Source: Salarias fasciatus (Eukaryota > Chordata > Actinopteri > Blenniiformes > Blenniidae). Taken from it: a DNA stretch of 64,000 nt. The DNA is taken from contig NC_043754.1 in NCBI RefSeq assembly GCF_902148845.1, positions 24,904,431 through 24,968,430 on the forward strand, in the 5' to 3' direction. Below, piece by piece: positions 1 to 11,885 of this stretch. The stretch's first letter is position 1; each line of letters begins with the position of its first letter. Below the pieces are notes generated by a model that did not search any database, was not told the origin of the DNA, and worked only from the letters and a program-made list of their open reading frames with translations. Made by a program: the position numbers and the translations under genes.

Positions 1-110
1 ACATGATTTCACAACATGTGTAGTAATAGATCAGAGTTTGTTGGAGTCCTGGGGATATGATGATATTTCTGCAGTTTCGGCGAACTTTGTATTTCCAGTC
101 ACAACAAGAT

Positions 111-146
111 TGTTTCCGCCCGGTTTCGAACCGGGGACCTCCCGCG
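111..146 (-). pseudogene. 3' half of a tRNA-Val(CAC) gene split by an insertion
   Basis: The minus strand carries tRNA-Val nucleotides 73 down to 44 (acceptor 3' strand, complete T-arm with the B box). It is then interrupted in the 3' side of the anticodon stem. The upstream flank (1-110) matches the flank of the tRNA-Val at 14150-14222 almost base for base. The missing 5' half lies at 5247-5287. The B box (Pol III internal promoter element) is intact here, the A box is not, so no tRNA can be made from this piece. Confidence 0.9.
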
Positions 147-760
147 CGGCCGCCGGGGATTCTTTAGCTAAACGGCCCTAAACCGTTCCCATTCATTCTC
201 TATGGTAGTGCTAAACCTCTCCCTATGGCAGTGAACAATGGGGAAGAGGGTGCAGTTACACGTTTGGCCACCGGAGTCGCTGTGGCCGCCGCCCCATTGA
301 TTCCAATGGGAACCGTCATCTGCATTCATTCCTGTCTGTGGCTTCAGCACGACAACAAGGTGAGCAACTTTATCCTCCTGGAGTTGACTGGACTTATAAA
401 TGTTCTGGTTATTTTTACTTCATAAAACGTATAAAGTGCCAATTAAATCGTAACTTAAGGCTGAGCTTGTAGAAGTGTTTAAATCATTGTGTTTCGTCGT
501 GATGGTCTGTTTAAAACTGTATTTATCAGCTGGCTAATAATACGTGATGTTTAATGTCTTGGTATAGTGTTTTAGGTCGATTTATGTCACTGTTTATTTT
601 TACACATCTTGAATTGAACTATTTTGTCCGTAATCAGTTCAAAACAGTCTTTATTGACTTAAATTGACATTAACGTTAGCTAACACGACGTAACTTTTTC
701 AACATTTACGGAGCAATTCCCCAACAAATACAGCATTTTACTGACAGTGTTGTGTTAGTA

Positions 761-1721
761 CGAGGGTGGACCCAAAAATTCCCGGACTGGAGTTATAACT
801 TTTTATTTTTTAATCTTCGCAATTATTTGAAACTGTCACCTTCAAAATACTCTCCTTTGGCTTGAATACAACGCTGCACCCGAGATTTTCACTGTTCAGA
901 AGAGTCGCCATGACCGTGCGTAACTGTGCCGGAAAGATAGAACTTCGATTTTCCCTCCACCGCCTGTATGCCTGTCTTACCTTTCCGCTGCCGCTCCAGT
1001 TTCATCTTTGACAACAAAAAGCAGTCGCCTGGGTCCAGATCAGGTGAATATGGCGGTGGGGAGGCTGGCTGGTCACGGTTTTAGTCCAAAAATATGCTTT
1101 ACGCACAACATCTGGTGCTATTTCTGTGCGTAACGGGGCGTCCTGTGGTCTGCTGTCTGCTATGATGCGGCCATTTCCGGGTGCCTTCGTCTCACTGCTT
1201 CTAATAACCGCCTGAGGATCATCTGTCTGGATCTCTACAATACTCCCATCAGTTCTGCAATGTCATCAAAAGTCCTGCGTGGATCTACCACGACGTCTTC
1301 TTCAGTTTTTGTGACGTTTTCCCATGTTCTGGAAGTGGATTGTTGTCCTCTGCGTGCCTGGTCTCCGTGATGTAATCTGATTACTCTTAAAGGGCCCAAA
1401 CCACTCAGACACCCTAAGAATCCTTCTTAAAGAATGTCTGCAACATGGTGAGTGTTTCTGCCGCTGTTTTCCCAATAAAAAACAAAATGTTTTGACAGAG
1501 CGCATATCCGTGGATATCCGCCATCTTGAAAAATCGAAGAGCGGGGTGTCACTCTGTCAACATAAACAGTGACTGTCAGCTGACCGCATCACGGGGGAAG
1601 ACCAAACCTGGCACAGTTATGCATGAGGCTATCCTGTAGCGACATCTAGCGGCCAAAGTCGGAAATTCATTGTATTTTTTTATTAATAGAATCAGTCCGG
1701 AAACTTTTGGGTCCCCCCTCG
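761..1721 (-). mobile_element. degenerate mariner element, internally shortened
   Basis: The ends are perfect-style mariner inverted repeats, CGAGGG(T/G)GGACCCAAAA on the left and its complement on the right, flanked by TA on both sides (759-760, 1722-1723). The element is 961 bp, about 370 bp shorter than its relative at 23875-25208, with which it shares terminal and subterminal sequence. Only decayed scraps of transposase remain on the minus strand. Confidence 0.85.
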
Positions 1722-2249
1722 TATGTCAACCTTTTTAACATCACTGGCTTCTTTGTTAATTACTTTTGGACTTAATTTACCACTACATGGGTAATAGTGT
1801 TTTATTGGTGGATATCCGGCTGTAAATGCTTCATTTATCCTCTTTGTTTATCATTAAGGCGGAATCATACTTGTCTACTACGTTTTTGAGTTGATTTATT
1901 GCAGTTTAATACACTATTAAGTTTTGTAGATATGCATATTTTTTCATTTCTCCTCTGTAATGGTGTTGTCTATGCATTAAATAAATCAGAAACGTATATT
2001 TTACTCATAAACTACGCTTTGTCCAAGTTTATTGGTTGTGTAACTAATGCAAAAAAGTAATAAATAAAGCTCTGTGGTTCTGAAGTCTTGTAATGGACCA
2101 CAACTATGAGAACACATCATTCATGTATCATAGTCGTGAAATATGAATATAATTTCCCACAGGATATTTACATGAGCTAAAGATTGAATGCCTTTGAATG
2201 GTTTGGAATGAATTTGAGTTAATTTCTTTTTATCTGTCTCTGCAGCAAA

Positions 2250-4223
2250 ATGAAGAAGAGTGTTTTTTTTCCTGGCCGAGTCTGTGTGACTTTCCCTGGT
2301 GGATTCCTGCAACAGGATCCTTCTGATGAGGCCAGAAGAATCAAGGAGACTCCATCCATGAAGGACCGGAGTGCTGCTGTGAAGGAGGAGCTGGTCAGAC
2401 AGAGGGAGAGAGGAGCAGAGGCTCCTGGGAGAGGAGCTGCTGCAGTTTGGGAGCTACAAGGGAAAGTCCTTCCGCTGGCTCCTGGAGAATGATGTGGGTT
2501 ACACTTTGTCCCTCATCAAGAGTCAGCAGAGAGAGGAGGCTGCTGGAGTTGTGATGACTGAGGGGCCGAGCAAAGACAGCCTGATGTCCTTCCGTCGCTA
2601 CGCCCTCAGCTTTCAGGAGATCAATGATCTCCTCCAGTATGAGGCACAAAAACCAGCTGTGCAGCTCCTGCTGCTGAGGATGACCAGCTGGTTGGGTTTG
2701 GTGCCCGAGCCAGCAGTACCTGGAGGGAGGTCTGGGACAGCAGGGAGGATGGCTATGCAGCCTTCATTCTGAAGAGGAAGTGTGCTCCCGGAACCAAGAT
2801 GCACAAACTGCAGCAATACCTCCAAAAGAGACAGAAGCTCTCCTCTGGCCCTGCCTCCTCCTCTTCTGTCTCCTCTTCTCCTCTTCCCACTCCTGTCTCT
2901 CCCTCTGTCTCCCTCTCTCCCCCCTCTGTCTCTCCCTCTGTCTCCCTCTCTCTCCCCTCTGTCTCCTCCTCTGTCTCTCCCTCTGTCTCCCTCTCTCTCC
3001 CCTCTGTCTCTCCCCTCTCTGCCCTCCCCACCTCTGTCTCCATCACTGCTTCAGCTGAACCTGTGGGTGAGTAAACATTCAGAAGTTTAAAATTGATTGC
3101 ATTTTGCTACACAACAGCATTTTACTCTCTTTTAATGTTATTAAAAGAGCAGTCTTGTGTTTTTACTTTTTCTTATGTGCAGAAATGGATGAAGATGATG
3201 AGCTGGAGAGGTCAATGCTCAGCATCTCCACTGATCTTTTTGAAATCTGTAAGGACCCATCAGACCCACCTAAGTGCACGGTTTTGTGTAGGTTGTAATA
3301 AGTACATATTTGATTTATCTTGCAGATTCCTCTGCTCCTGCTCCAGTCACCCAGCGGCAGCAGCCCTCAGGTTCACAGAGACATTCAGTGTGGACTATTT
3401 TGGGACATGTTCTGGTCCTGTGCATGAGTTCAAACGTTCATGACCACGTTCCGGTCACTTTATGCTTGGTTCCTTTCATGTCTGTTCTACCAAAAGTCCA
3501 AGTGACTATGAATTGATACATTCTGCATTGAGGATAAGCTATATTTTTATTAAGCATGCTTGTGAAATTGAATGAGGTGGTGAGTGGTGGTTTCAACTTA
3601 ACATTTGATGTGAGTGCTTCCTCTGCTCAAACATTTATTGTTATTCTGATTACAAACTAACACTCGATAAGTTCAGTCCTCTCAAAACAAAATTTAACAA
3701 GTCAAACAGATGAGCAGAAGAGGTTAAGGTTGAATGTTGTGTGAATTGGACTAACATTTGTGTAAATACTGTAAATGACAATGTATCAATAATATGAAGT
3801 AACTGAGTCTTCCTCTCTACAGCTGCTCAATCTGCGGCCAGAGATTCTGCTCAGGCCTCCTCTGCTGCCCTGGAATCAGGAGACGGTACAAATAAAGCAC
3901 TCTACAAAAGCTCAGTGCATACTTTACATTCACAAAGTCCAGATTTACAGTGAAATACTAACATCTGTCCTCTCTCCTCAGCTGTGGCTCCTCTGCAGAC
4001 CCCTGTCCCTCTTCCACCGGAGCTGAAGTTTCTCCTTCCAGACTCCAGAGACTCCTCTGCTCCAGGTCTGATTGTAGAACACATTTGTTCTTAAATCCTA
4101 CAACACACTTTCTATATTCTATGTGTTTATTCTTTGTTTCAGAAACTCTCTCCACCCCTGGTGCTCCTCCTGCAGCGCCCATTCATCCCACAGCAGAGCT
4201 TCTGAGGGATCAGACCCCCCGAG
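2250..4223 (+). pseudogene. gene copy A: N-terminal part of a DUF6729-type family, frame-damaged
   Basis: Six exons can be read with GT-AG junctions and a constant phase 1: 2250-3064, 3183-3248, 3326-3370, 3823-3885, 3982-4065 and 4143-4223. The start ATG (2250) follows a splice-acceptor-like tract. Exon 1 encodes a region parallel to copy B, including FGSYKGKSFRWLLENDVGY, but it switches frame near 2400-2420 and back near 2640-2665, so it is not open as it stands. It ends in a Ser/Pro-rich low-complexity tract (2860-3045). Exon 2 encodes an acidic MDEDDELE segment. The later short exons are Pro/Ala/Ser-rich. No counterpart of the large core of copy B follows; AATAAA occurs near 4516. Function is unknown. 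I read it as a truncated, decayed paralogue of copy B. Confidence 0.7.
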
Positions 4224-5246
4224 GTGTGAAATGTTCTTACAGATGCAGCTCATTAAACTACAGGGGTCAGAAAGAGACATCAGACACTTCAGAAATCAAA
4301 TGCTTTCCTCATTTAGAGGGTTACGGTTACCGACAGACACCTGGTGGACTGATCCTTCACCTCTGTCCTGCTCTGCACTAAACCCTGGTCCTGCAGTCCT
4401 CCAGCCCTGCACTGAAGCCCTGGTCCTGCAGTCCTGTCCTGCTCTGCACTGAAGCCCTGGAGGTGATCTGTGTGGCCTCCATATCCAGTCGACTCTGCAG
4501 AAGGATCCGTTTAAAATAAAGTGTGAAAAGAAAACATGGTATTCAAATAAAGATTACTATAAATTATAAAGTAAATAACATTATGATGATGATCATAATT
4601 ATTATTAATATTCATATTATTATATATTATTACTATTGTTGTTGTTGTGGTTGTTGTTGTTGCTGTCATTGTTGTTGCTGTTGTTTTTAATACATATCTC
4701 AATTGTCAGCGCCTTTATTTAAATTTTTAAAGTATGGACCACTCCACAAAGTCAGTAAATCCATCCATCCATCCATCCATCCAAAACACCAAAAAAGAAT
4801 GTTACATTTCTAAACATATTTACTGCACATGTCAGCCCAGAACAGGTATTATTTTGTTCTGATTTGTTTGACACAGAGAGTCTTAAGTTAGCATTCTTGT
4901 TTTTGTTGTAAATATATGTTTTAAATGTAAATATTGTGTATATATTTATTAACATTATAAGCCAATGTTGAAACCTGTTGTACATATTGTAAAGTATTAA
5001 AATCACAGTACTGTAAAATAAACAAGTGATTTGGATTGACTTCTCAATTCTATAAATATATCATCAATATAATATTTAAATGTAAGTGTAATTCACGGGC
5101 CTGCCCCTGACTCGCGCACTTGCGGCATTAGAATGAATGGAAACAAATCCCTGCAATCTGATTGGCTGGAATGCCGGCGCCCCACGTGGCTGGCAGGCTC
5201 ACTCTGATTGGCTGGCTGTCTGAGCCCACAACACACGACTGGCCCC

Positions 5247-5287
5247 CGCGTGTGAGGCGAACGTGATAACCACTACACTACGGAAAC
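5247..5287 (-). pseudogene. 5' half of the split tRNA-Val(CAC) gene
   Basis: The minus strand shows tRNA-Val nucleotides 1-41: acceptor 5' strand, D-arm with A box, and anticodon CAC. The plus-side flank (5288-5425 and 5702-5745) matches the flank of the intact tRNA locus at 14223-14412. It is the partner of the 3' half at 111-140. Confidence 0.9.
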
Positions 5288-5433
5288 ATATGACGTCTCT
5301 CAGCGTGTCCACCATCTTGCTCCGGGCAAATGGTCCGCTGCAGCGCGTGTGTTCTGCAGTGTGTTGGTGGGAGGTGAAGAGTGTGTGTGAGGCAGCGTGG
5401 TCTTTGATGGTGGGTCACCCCTGACACCACGTG

Positions 5434-5693
5434 GGGTGGCTGTGGTTCAGTGGGGAGAGCAGTCGTCTTGCAATCGGGAGGTTGTTAGTTCGATTCCTGT
5501 CTCCCCCTGTCTGCATGTCGAAGTGTCCTTGGGCAAGACACTGAACCCCGAAGGACTGAGCGCCTTGCATGGCAGCCGCCTCCACTGGTGTGTGAATGTG
5601 TTTGTGTGAATGGGTGAAGGTGTTAATGCAGTGTAAAGTGCTTTGGGCTCTGTCAATGCAGTGTAAAAAGTGCTATATAAGTGTAGACCATTT
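5434..5693 (+). mobile_element. tRNA-derived teleost SINE
   Basis: An A-box-like GTGGCTGTGGTTCAGTGG and a B-box-like GTTAGTTCGATTCC lie in the head. The body has the familiar fish motif TGTCCTTGGGCAAGACACTG and the tail ends GACCATTT. An 8-bp direct repeat ACCACGTG flanks it (5426-5433, 5694-5701). The sister locus at 14361-14375 has the uninterrupted site. Confidence 0.9.
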
Positions 5694-5854
5694 ACCACGT
5701 GGTGATTGACCATTCACAACATTTATCACACTAGACACTGGTTTGATTCATTTCTACTGTGAAGACGTGCTGCCCGGTCCAATATGGCGGCGGATTTAAC
5801 CAAAACCACAAAATAAAATCCAAATATTTTGTCGTTGCCAGAGAGAAGCTTACT

Positions 5855-5871
5855 GTTTCCGCCCGGTCTCA
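5855..5871 (-). pseudogene. tRNA-Val 3'-end scrap upstream of gene copy B
   Basis: Seventeen bases are identical to the 3' end of the tRNA-Val(AAC) genes at 12090 and 53916. They are followed at once by a segment (TTCTATGGTAGT, later TTGGCCACC) that also occurs just downstream of the tRNA half in front of copy A. Confidence 0.6.
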
Positions 5872-6662
5872 TTTTCTATGGTAGTTCTTTTCACTACGGA
5901 TGCGATATACTTTTTGGCCACCAGCGAGAATTTGGGGGCGCTGTTTCACCCTCTGCGGCAGCAGGAAAGCCGGTGCAGCTTCGAGCAGAGCGGATCTGCT
6001 CTGGTACGAGATCACGGGAGACGTGACGGTGGACCGAGACAGAGCTGATTAATTGTACTGTAAGGAGTTTTAATGAAGCAGGTAAACTAATCTCCGTTAA
6101 ACGAGTTAAAATGGCGTGTAACCGTAACGTTTCAGCTTCTTCCTTCTCCGTCGACCACCATAGATATTAAATATAAAGCCTCGACAGTGTGGCGGGAGTG
6201 TCTGTAGTATAAGTATCTCTGAGCAGTCATGACTGAATTATAAAGAAATGCTTATTCAACGAACGTGTTGATACTAGGTTGACTTGGTTGAAAGGTGTAT
6301 GTGTGAACCTGTGTCGATGCTGGGGGTGGGGGGAGGGTGAGCTCCCCAGACTACCTGCACTTCTTCTCAAAGCTGTTTTCTGCTGTTTCAGTCTCTTTAT
6401 ATAACAAAACAATCATATATCACTGCTCACAGCTCGACTAAACATTTTAGGGAGCTCAAGTTTATTTTAAACTACTAAACTTAACGTTTCTCCATAAAAG
6501 TATATTTGCTTGTGTTATTACTGCACAACATATATTTTCCTGTGTATAGCAAATACTAGTAATGACTGTCATCTTCTGTCTGAAGGGATGTGATGATTCT
6601 GTTTATGATGGGTCACTTTACACTGTTAAAGAAATGAAGAATTAATGTCTTGTCTGTCCAGA

Positions 6663-9600
6663 ATGAAGAGGAAAATAATTTTCCCCGGGAAAATGAGGGT
6701 GTGCTTCAGGAGAGGACCGACAGGTTTTCTGAGACAGGACCCCTCAGAGGAAGCTCGGAGGATCAAAGATAACCCTGAGCTCCAGGATCGATCGGCTCCT
6801 CTGAATGAGGACAGAGTCAGGGAGAACGCCCGCTCTGTGGTCTTCCTGAGAGGTGGAGATGTGTCCGACAGGCAGGAGGTTCTGGGGGAATACCTGCTCC
6901 AGTTTGGAAAATATAAGAGCCAGTCCTTCCGCTGGCTGCTTGAAAATGACGTTGGCTACGTCATTTACCTGATAAAGCAGGTGGAGGAAGAGGACAGAGC
7001 TGGACTGTTCAAGCCGGAGGGTGCTAAAAAGGAAAGCCTACTCTCACTTCTGGAGTACTGCAGAACTTTTCAGGAAATAAAACAACTAGTTCAATATTTA
7101 AATGAGAGACCGGCTGAAGCACCAGTGACTGATGAAGGCCAAAACCTGGTAGGATTCGGGGTTCATGCAAAGAAGATGTGGAGAGATGTGTGGGAGAGTC
7201 GGGGGGATGGATACGCTGCGTTTATCCTGAGGAAAGCGTGTGTCCCAGGCAGCAAAATGTTCAGGCTCCAGCAGTACCTGAAGACACGCCAGCTGCAGAG
7301 CGGTCCAGCGGCGGCAGCATCCTCTCCTCGTCCTCCAGGTGTGCTGGCTGTGCAGGGGACCGTATGACCACAAGCAAGCATGGGAAACATGAGCACTCTC
7401 ATGTTTTATTTTTCACAGAAATGGAAGAAGATGAAGAGCTGGAGAAGATGATGCTCTCTGTTTCCCCATCAAAGTTCATGCCTCCCCAAGGTTAAAACAT
7501 AAATCCCACACTAACAAGTACACACACACTCTGTATATTTACACTGAAGCAGGTTTTGATGTGCCGTGTCTCTTACAGTCAGTCAGAATGAGGACATGAT
7601 TTCTTTTCTGTGTTTCCAGGTTCTGAAGTTCCCGGCGTCTCTGTGGTCAAAGGTTGCGTCCGACAAGAATTCATGATTATCTTTCTCTTGTTTTTATTGC
7701 TCGTCGTTGTTTGGCCACGTTCAGGCCTGTTCTAATGCATGTGTTCAATTCTTCTGTTTAATGCTGAAGGTCATCGTGGAGGGTGAGTACAAAGTTGTTC
7801 TCTTGCATGCTTTTTATCCCACTTCAGGGTTCGGTATGAAAGCGGTCTGCTTACTGACCAAAGTAAATATTCAGAAATGCTGAAGTAGAACAGAAGTACA
7901 TCCTCCAGCTGAAGGTCTGCTTTACCTCTTCAAACAGGAAGCTAGCGATCAGTTATCACACCAAACCCTGGATGTTTTTACCATCTTCTCATGTGTTTTA
8001 TGCTTTATGTTTACACATAGGCACTGTTACTAAAAGACAAATGGATGAGCTGTTTGTGATGTTGTATTTTCATGTTTCAGAAAAACCTCACACAGAAACG
8101 CTCACTGGACCAGAGCAGCTTGATGTTGACAGCGCCCCGAACTCTTCACATACAGGTACACATCCCCTGCTCTGCAGATGTCAGCTTCTGATCTTTTCTT
8201 TCTGTGTGATAGTTCTTCAGTCGTATATTTAATTATTCTTTCTTTTAACGATGGTTCAGTGTAGGAGCTTGTAGTGTGTGTTTTACTGTTATACGTATTT
8301 GCATTATGTAAGTTGTCGTGTGTTCTGTGCAAGTTTGTGTTCATGTACTGTATGCACTGCATTGTATTATGTGTGTATTTGTATTTATTGTCACTTGTGA
8401 AAGTTTCAAGACTCCAGGAAGAATTGCTGCTGCTTTGTAAAAGCTAATGAGGATCTTAATAAACCGAATCAAATCTGTGTTCTCCAGTCCCGCTGGTTCC
8501 AGCCAAGGCTCCGGTGCCAGTACCGCCACAGCTGCTCGCTTTGAAGTTGCCTGTGACAGCAGTGCAGGCTGCCGTCTTCAGTCCAGGTAAAGACTTCTCA
8601 GAGTATGATTTTTACTTTTGGTAAAGGATAAAAAGAGGTAAAACTGATCTAAGACATTTGATTTGTTAAAGCTTCCTCAGCAGTCTCTGCTGCAACCTCA
8701 GCTGCTCCATCAGCACCACCCCTCCCCCCTGCTGGGACCCCCACAGCCCAGTTCCAGGAAAAGCCCGCTGCCCCCCCTCTTCCAGGCTATGACCAGGACA
8801 TGCGGCAGTGGAACTGCTCTCAGCAGCAAAGAATATGGATGAAGACAGAGATGGAGGCCTTGGGACTGTGGCCCGGCTCTCGACCAGTGAGACATGCGAT
8901 GAACATGATCTCCTTGTGGCGTAACCCCCCTCAGCCAGAGCTCATCGATGCCATCTATGAGCTACCGTCACCCAAGTATTTTCAGCTTCATCCATTCTTC
9001 ATCTGGAAACCAGAGCATGCCATTATGGAGAGAGTCCGGAACACCTGCTCTCTTCCATGTCTTTACCGCTGTCCACGTCCCCAGGTGGTTTCAGCAGGAG
9101 TTGGCCGTCCCCGTGTCATCATCGGGACAAGCGGGCAGTACTACATCCTGGCTTCTCGGCTCAGCTGCAAAGTGTGCAAGAAGTTCTGGTTTGCAGACAA
9201 ACCACAGTGGATGGACATGCTGCCAAGTCGCTTCTGTAACATCTTTCCAGCTTTCCTGACACACAAGAAAGCCATTTGCAAAACTGTCATGGATGAGCTG
9301 CGACGCACAGGGAAGTCTCCCAATGACATGGCCAATCAGCTGAATGAAGCCCTTCACCTCAAGTATGAGCGTGCACACATGTCCTACCTGTCCACCGTGA
9401 AGAATGTGCTGGATGGAGACAGTGGGCTGTATGGCCAGCGGACCATCACAGGGACAGTGAGAGAAAAAAACACCCCCTCTCCGTTTGGTGGCTATGATGA
9501 CCAGGATGGCTGGTACGGCGTGGCGCTCACCGCTCACTACCTGGTGGATTGCCTCATTCAGGAGTACCGCAGGCAGGAGGGCACTCTCAATCTGTTCCTG

Positions 9601-11885
9601 CAAGGCACTTTCGGGCAGGTTTTAAGAGCTGACCACACCCGTAAAGTTGCTCGGAAGGTGGTGCTCTCCTCAGGGACGATGTCCTCCTATGCGGTCATGA
9701 ATGAAAACTGGATGATCTTGTCTTGGGTGATGCTGCAGTCTGAGTGTGACCGATCCTTGGAGCCGATGTATGAGGGACTGTCCAACCGCTACGTCTCTGC
9801 AGAACAGCAAAAAGCCCGATACCAGTGGGTGGACAGGTAAAAGCCAGACCTTATGTTTCCTTTTGTGTCTATGTTTTAAAAAAATAAGAAAATATTATCC
9901 ACCAAATGCATGTCTGTGCACATTTTATATCCTTGCTGTCCTTCTCTTCATGTGTGGACAGGGATTGCTGTGCTGCATTCAGGATCCCAAATCCCAAGCC
10001 TCAAGAGCACCAGATCTGGGATTCCTGGAAGACCACAGAGGCCATCGTGACTGAGGCGACTTCTGGGAACCTCACAAACAGCTCTGCTTCTCGCAGAAAG
10101 TACAACGATGGCATTACCATCAAGCTGGATCTGTTCCACTGCATGCGACGCTTCACCAGGGAGTGCACGTCAGAGCACCATCCACTGCACAGCTCCTTCT
10201 GCAAGTTCCTCTCAGCTGCTTTTTGTGTTGTGGATCAGACCGACCTACAGAGACTCAAGCAGGCCTACGTCTTCTGTGGGATAGATCCCCCCAATCCCAC
10301 CAAGCAGCACATCGAGGAACATTGCCGCTCTAAAATCCCTCAACCTGAGGAGCTGGTAGCGAGGGTGGAGAGCGTTCTGCACCGGTTCTTCTCAGAACGT
10401 GATCCTGATGGTGTGCCACTGTTCAAGCCGTCCATGCTTAAAATCTGGAGGATTCAGCGGGTCCACATCCTCAGAGGCTGCCTGAGTGATCCGGAGGTTG
10501 AGGAGGGGATCCTGTACCGTTACGGTGGAACGGTGCAGCTGAACCACGTGAAGGGGGATGGAGCAGCCGTGCCTCTGTGGATCCCTGTGCGAGGCACCTC
10601 TCAGCAGGAGGGCTTTCACAGCCATCAGGCCAAGTGGGTCACGGGGACTCAGGTGTCCACGGAACTTTTTCAGGCTCAAGGCATGATGGGCATTGCTCGG
10701 TGGAATTTCCAGCGGCTTGTGGACCTGAAGCAGCCCGGCGTCAGTCTGCCATCGGTGTTTCACCCCGCCTTAGTGGTCCAGTTAAACACTCTGTCTGAGG
10801 AGGTTACGGGCCGAGCCAAGCACCCGGTATTGCTGGTCTCCCAGAGAGACTCTGGGGAGCGGTTCGGCCTGCAGTACGTGGAGCCCGGCTGTCGTCCCGT
10901 CCCTCTCGACTGGGACAAACACAAGTCCCAGAAAACAGCTGGGGAGGGAGAGCTGCACACCTCAGAGCCGTCTCCTCCCCGTGACACACCGGCTGACCCA
11001 CCTGCTGAGATGGCAGAGGAACCTTTTGCTCCGGTAAGACTGAAAATGTCCCCCCGCCCCCCCAAGAAAAAGAAAAGAAAAAAGAAAGTAATGTAACCCG
11101 AATGATCAATGCTGTATTTCAGGATGACATCTCAGCGTGGCGACTGCAGAGACACAAATCGTCCAGTCTGCCAAAGTCGACGGTAATTCAGCTCATCTGT
11201 TCACACACGCAAACACACACACACTTTATTTTTTTAAAACTAGATTTAAAGACACAAAAGACTGAATGATTTTCTGTTTTTGTTTTTACCCCTCCATTAG
11301 ATCCCCCTGCCATCCCACCCCTGCCAATCGCTGCATCTCCACGTGCTGCAAGAACAGGCCCCATTAAAGCAGGAGGTTTGCTTTTTGTTCTGGACCACTC
11401 CAGATGGACTCAGCCAATGAGGGACGCCATTGATGGACTCCTGGAGAAGCACAGAGGCCAAAAACAGTACCTTAGCCTGGTGGACAGTGAATATGCTGCC
11501 ATGGTCCATGCTGCTGCAAAAAAATCCCAACAATTTACTGCACCCCACTACTAAACAGCACATTTCAAGGTACGTTAAACATCTGGCTAAATTAGTCAAC
11601 ACCTCCTCATCCCTGAACACCAGCCCAGAAAAATTACTGGAGACGCAGCAGCTGTGGCACCAACTCACAGAAGGCAGTGAAACAACATCTGTTCCAGTCC
11701 TACAACTTCCCCCTGCCACTGTGAATCCCCCCGCCGCCACCACCAAGCTCCAGGAGGCTCCACTGACAAAGGCTGAAATAGAGAAAATGGTGCAAGAGAT
11801 CGTCCAGAAGCAGCAAGCACAGCCGCAGCAGACGCCTCTGAAGAAGAGGACCAGAAGCTGTGTCGCCTGTGGCCAGCCACAGTGA
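6663..11885 (+). CDS. gene copy B: DUF6729-type, transposase-like protein
   Basis: The ATG at 6663 directly follows a splice acceptor (6659-6661). Exons with matching phases are 6663-7338, 7419-7490, 7620-7652, 8081-8155, 8488-8586, 8672-9836, 9962-11033, 11123-11182 and about 11301-11885. A micro-exon near 7770 is possible. The N-terminal part has FGKYKSQSFRWLLENDVGY, which resembles DUF3820-type domains. An acidic MEEDEELE exon and Pro/Ala-rich linkers follow. The core (exons 8672-11033) contains CKVCKKFWFADKPQW, LRADHTRKVARKVV, WVDRDCC and DLFHCMRRF, which look like the metal-binding Asp and Cys/His landmarks of RNase H-fold transposases. A basic KKKKRKKK stretch follows if the intron at 11034 is retained. 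The last exon changes frame twice, at a C run (about 11302) and an A run (about 11519-11525). Its end (CVACGQPQ) falls where a duplicated tRNA-linked block begins. The family name is from memory and the function is inference. Confidence 0.65.

Larger units (their letters stand above)
144..5246. mobile_element. 5.1-kb insertion inside a tRNA-Val(CAC) gene (Dada-like?)
   Basis: Between the two tRNA halves lies about 5.1 kb that is absent from the sister locus at 14051-14400. Both junctions show CCCGCG, the left one just inside position 146 and the right one at 5245-5250. This is a 4-6 bp target duplication over tRNA nucleotides 38-43. The termini read GGCC inward on both sides, so any terminal inverted repeat is very short. 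The segment carries gene copy A and a nested mariner (761-1721). DNA transposons of the Dada superfamily are known to insert into tRNA and snRNA genes of fish with 6-7 bp duplications. Assignment to that superfamily is inference. Confidence 0.6.

Noticed and set aside
9091-9603. 170-residue minus-strand frame in copy B
   Set aside because: Antisense shadow of the long coding exon 8672-9836.
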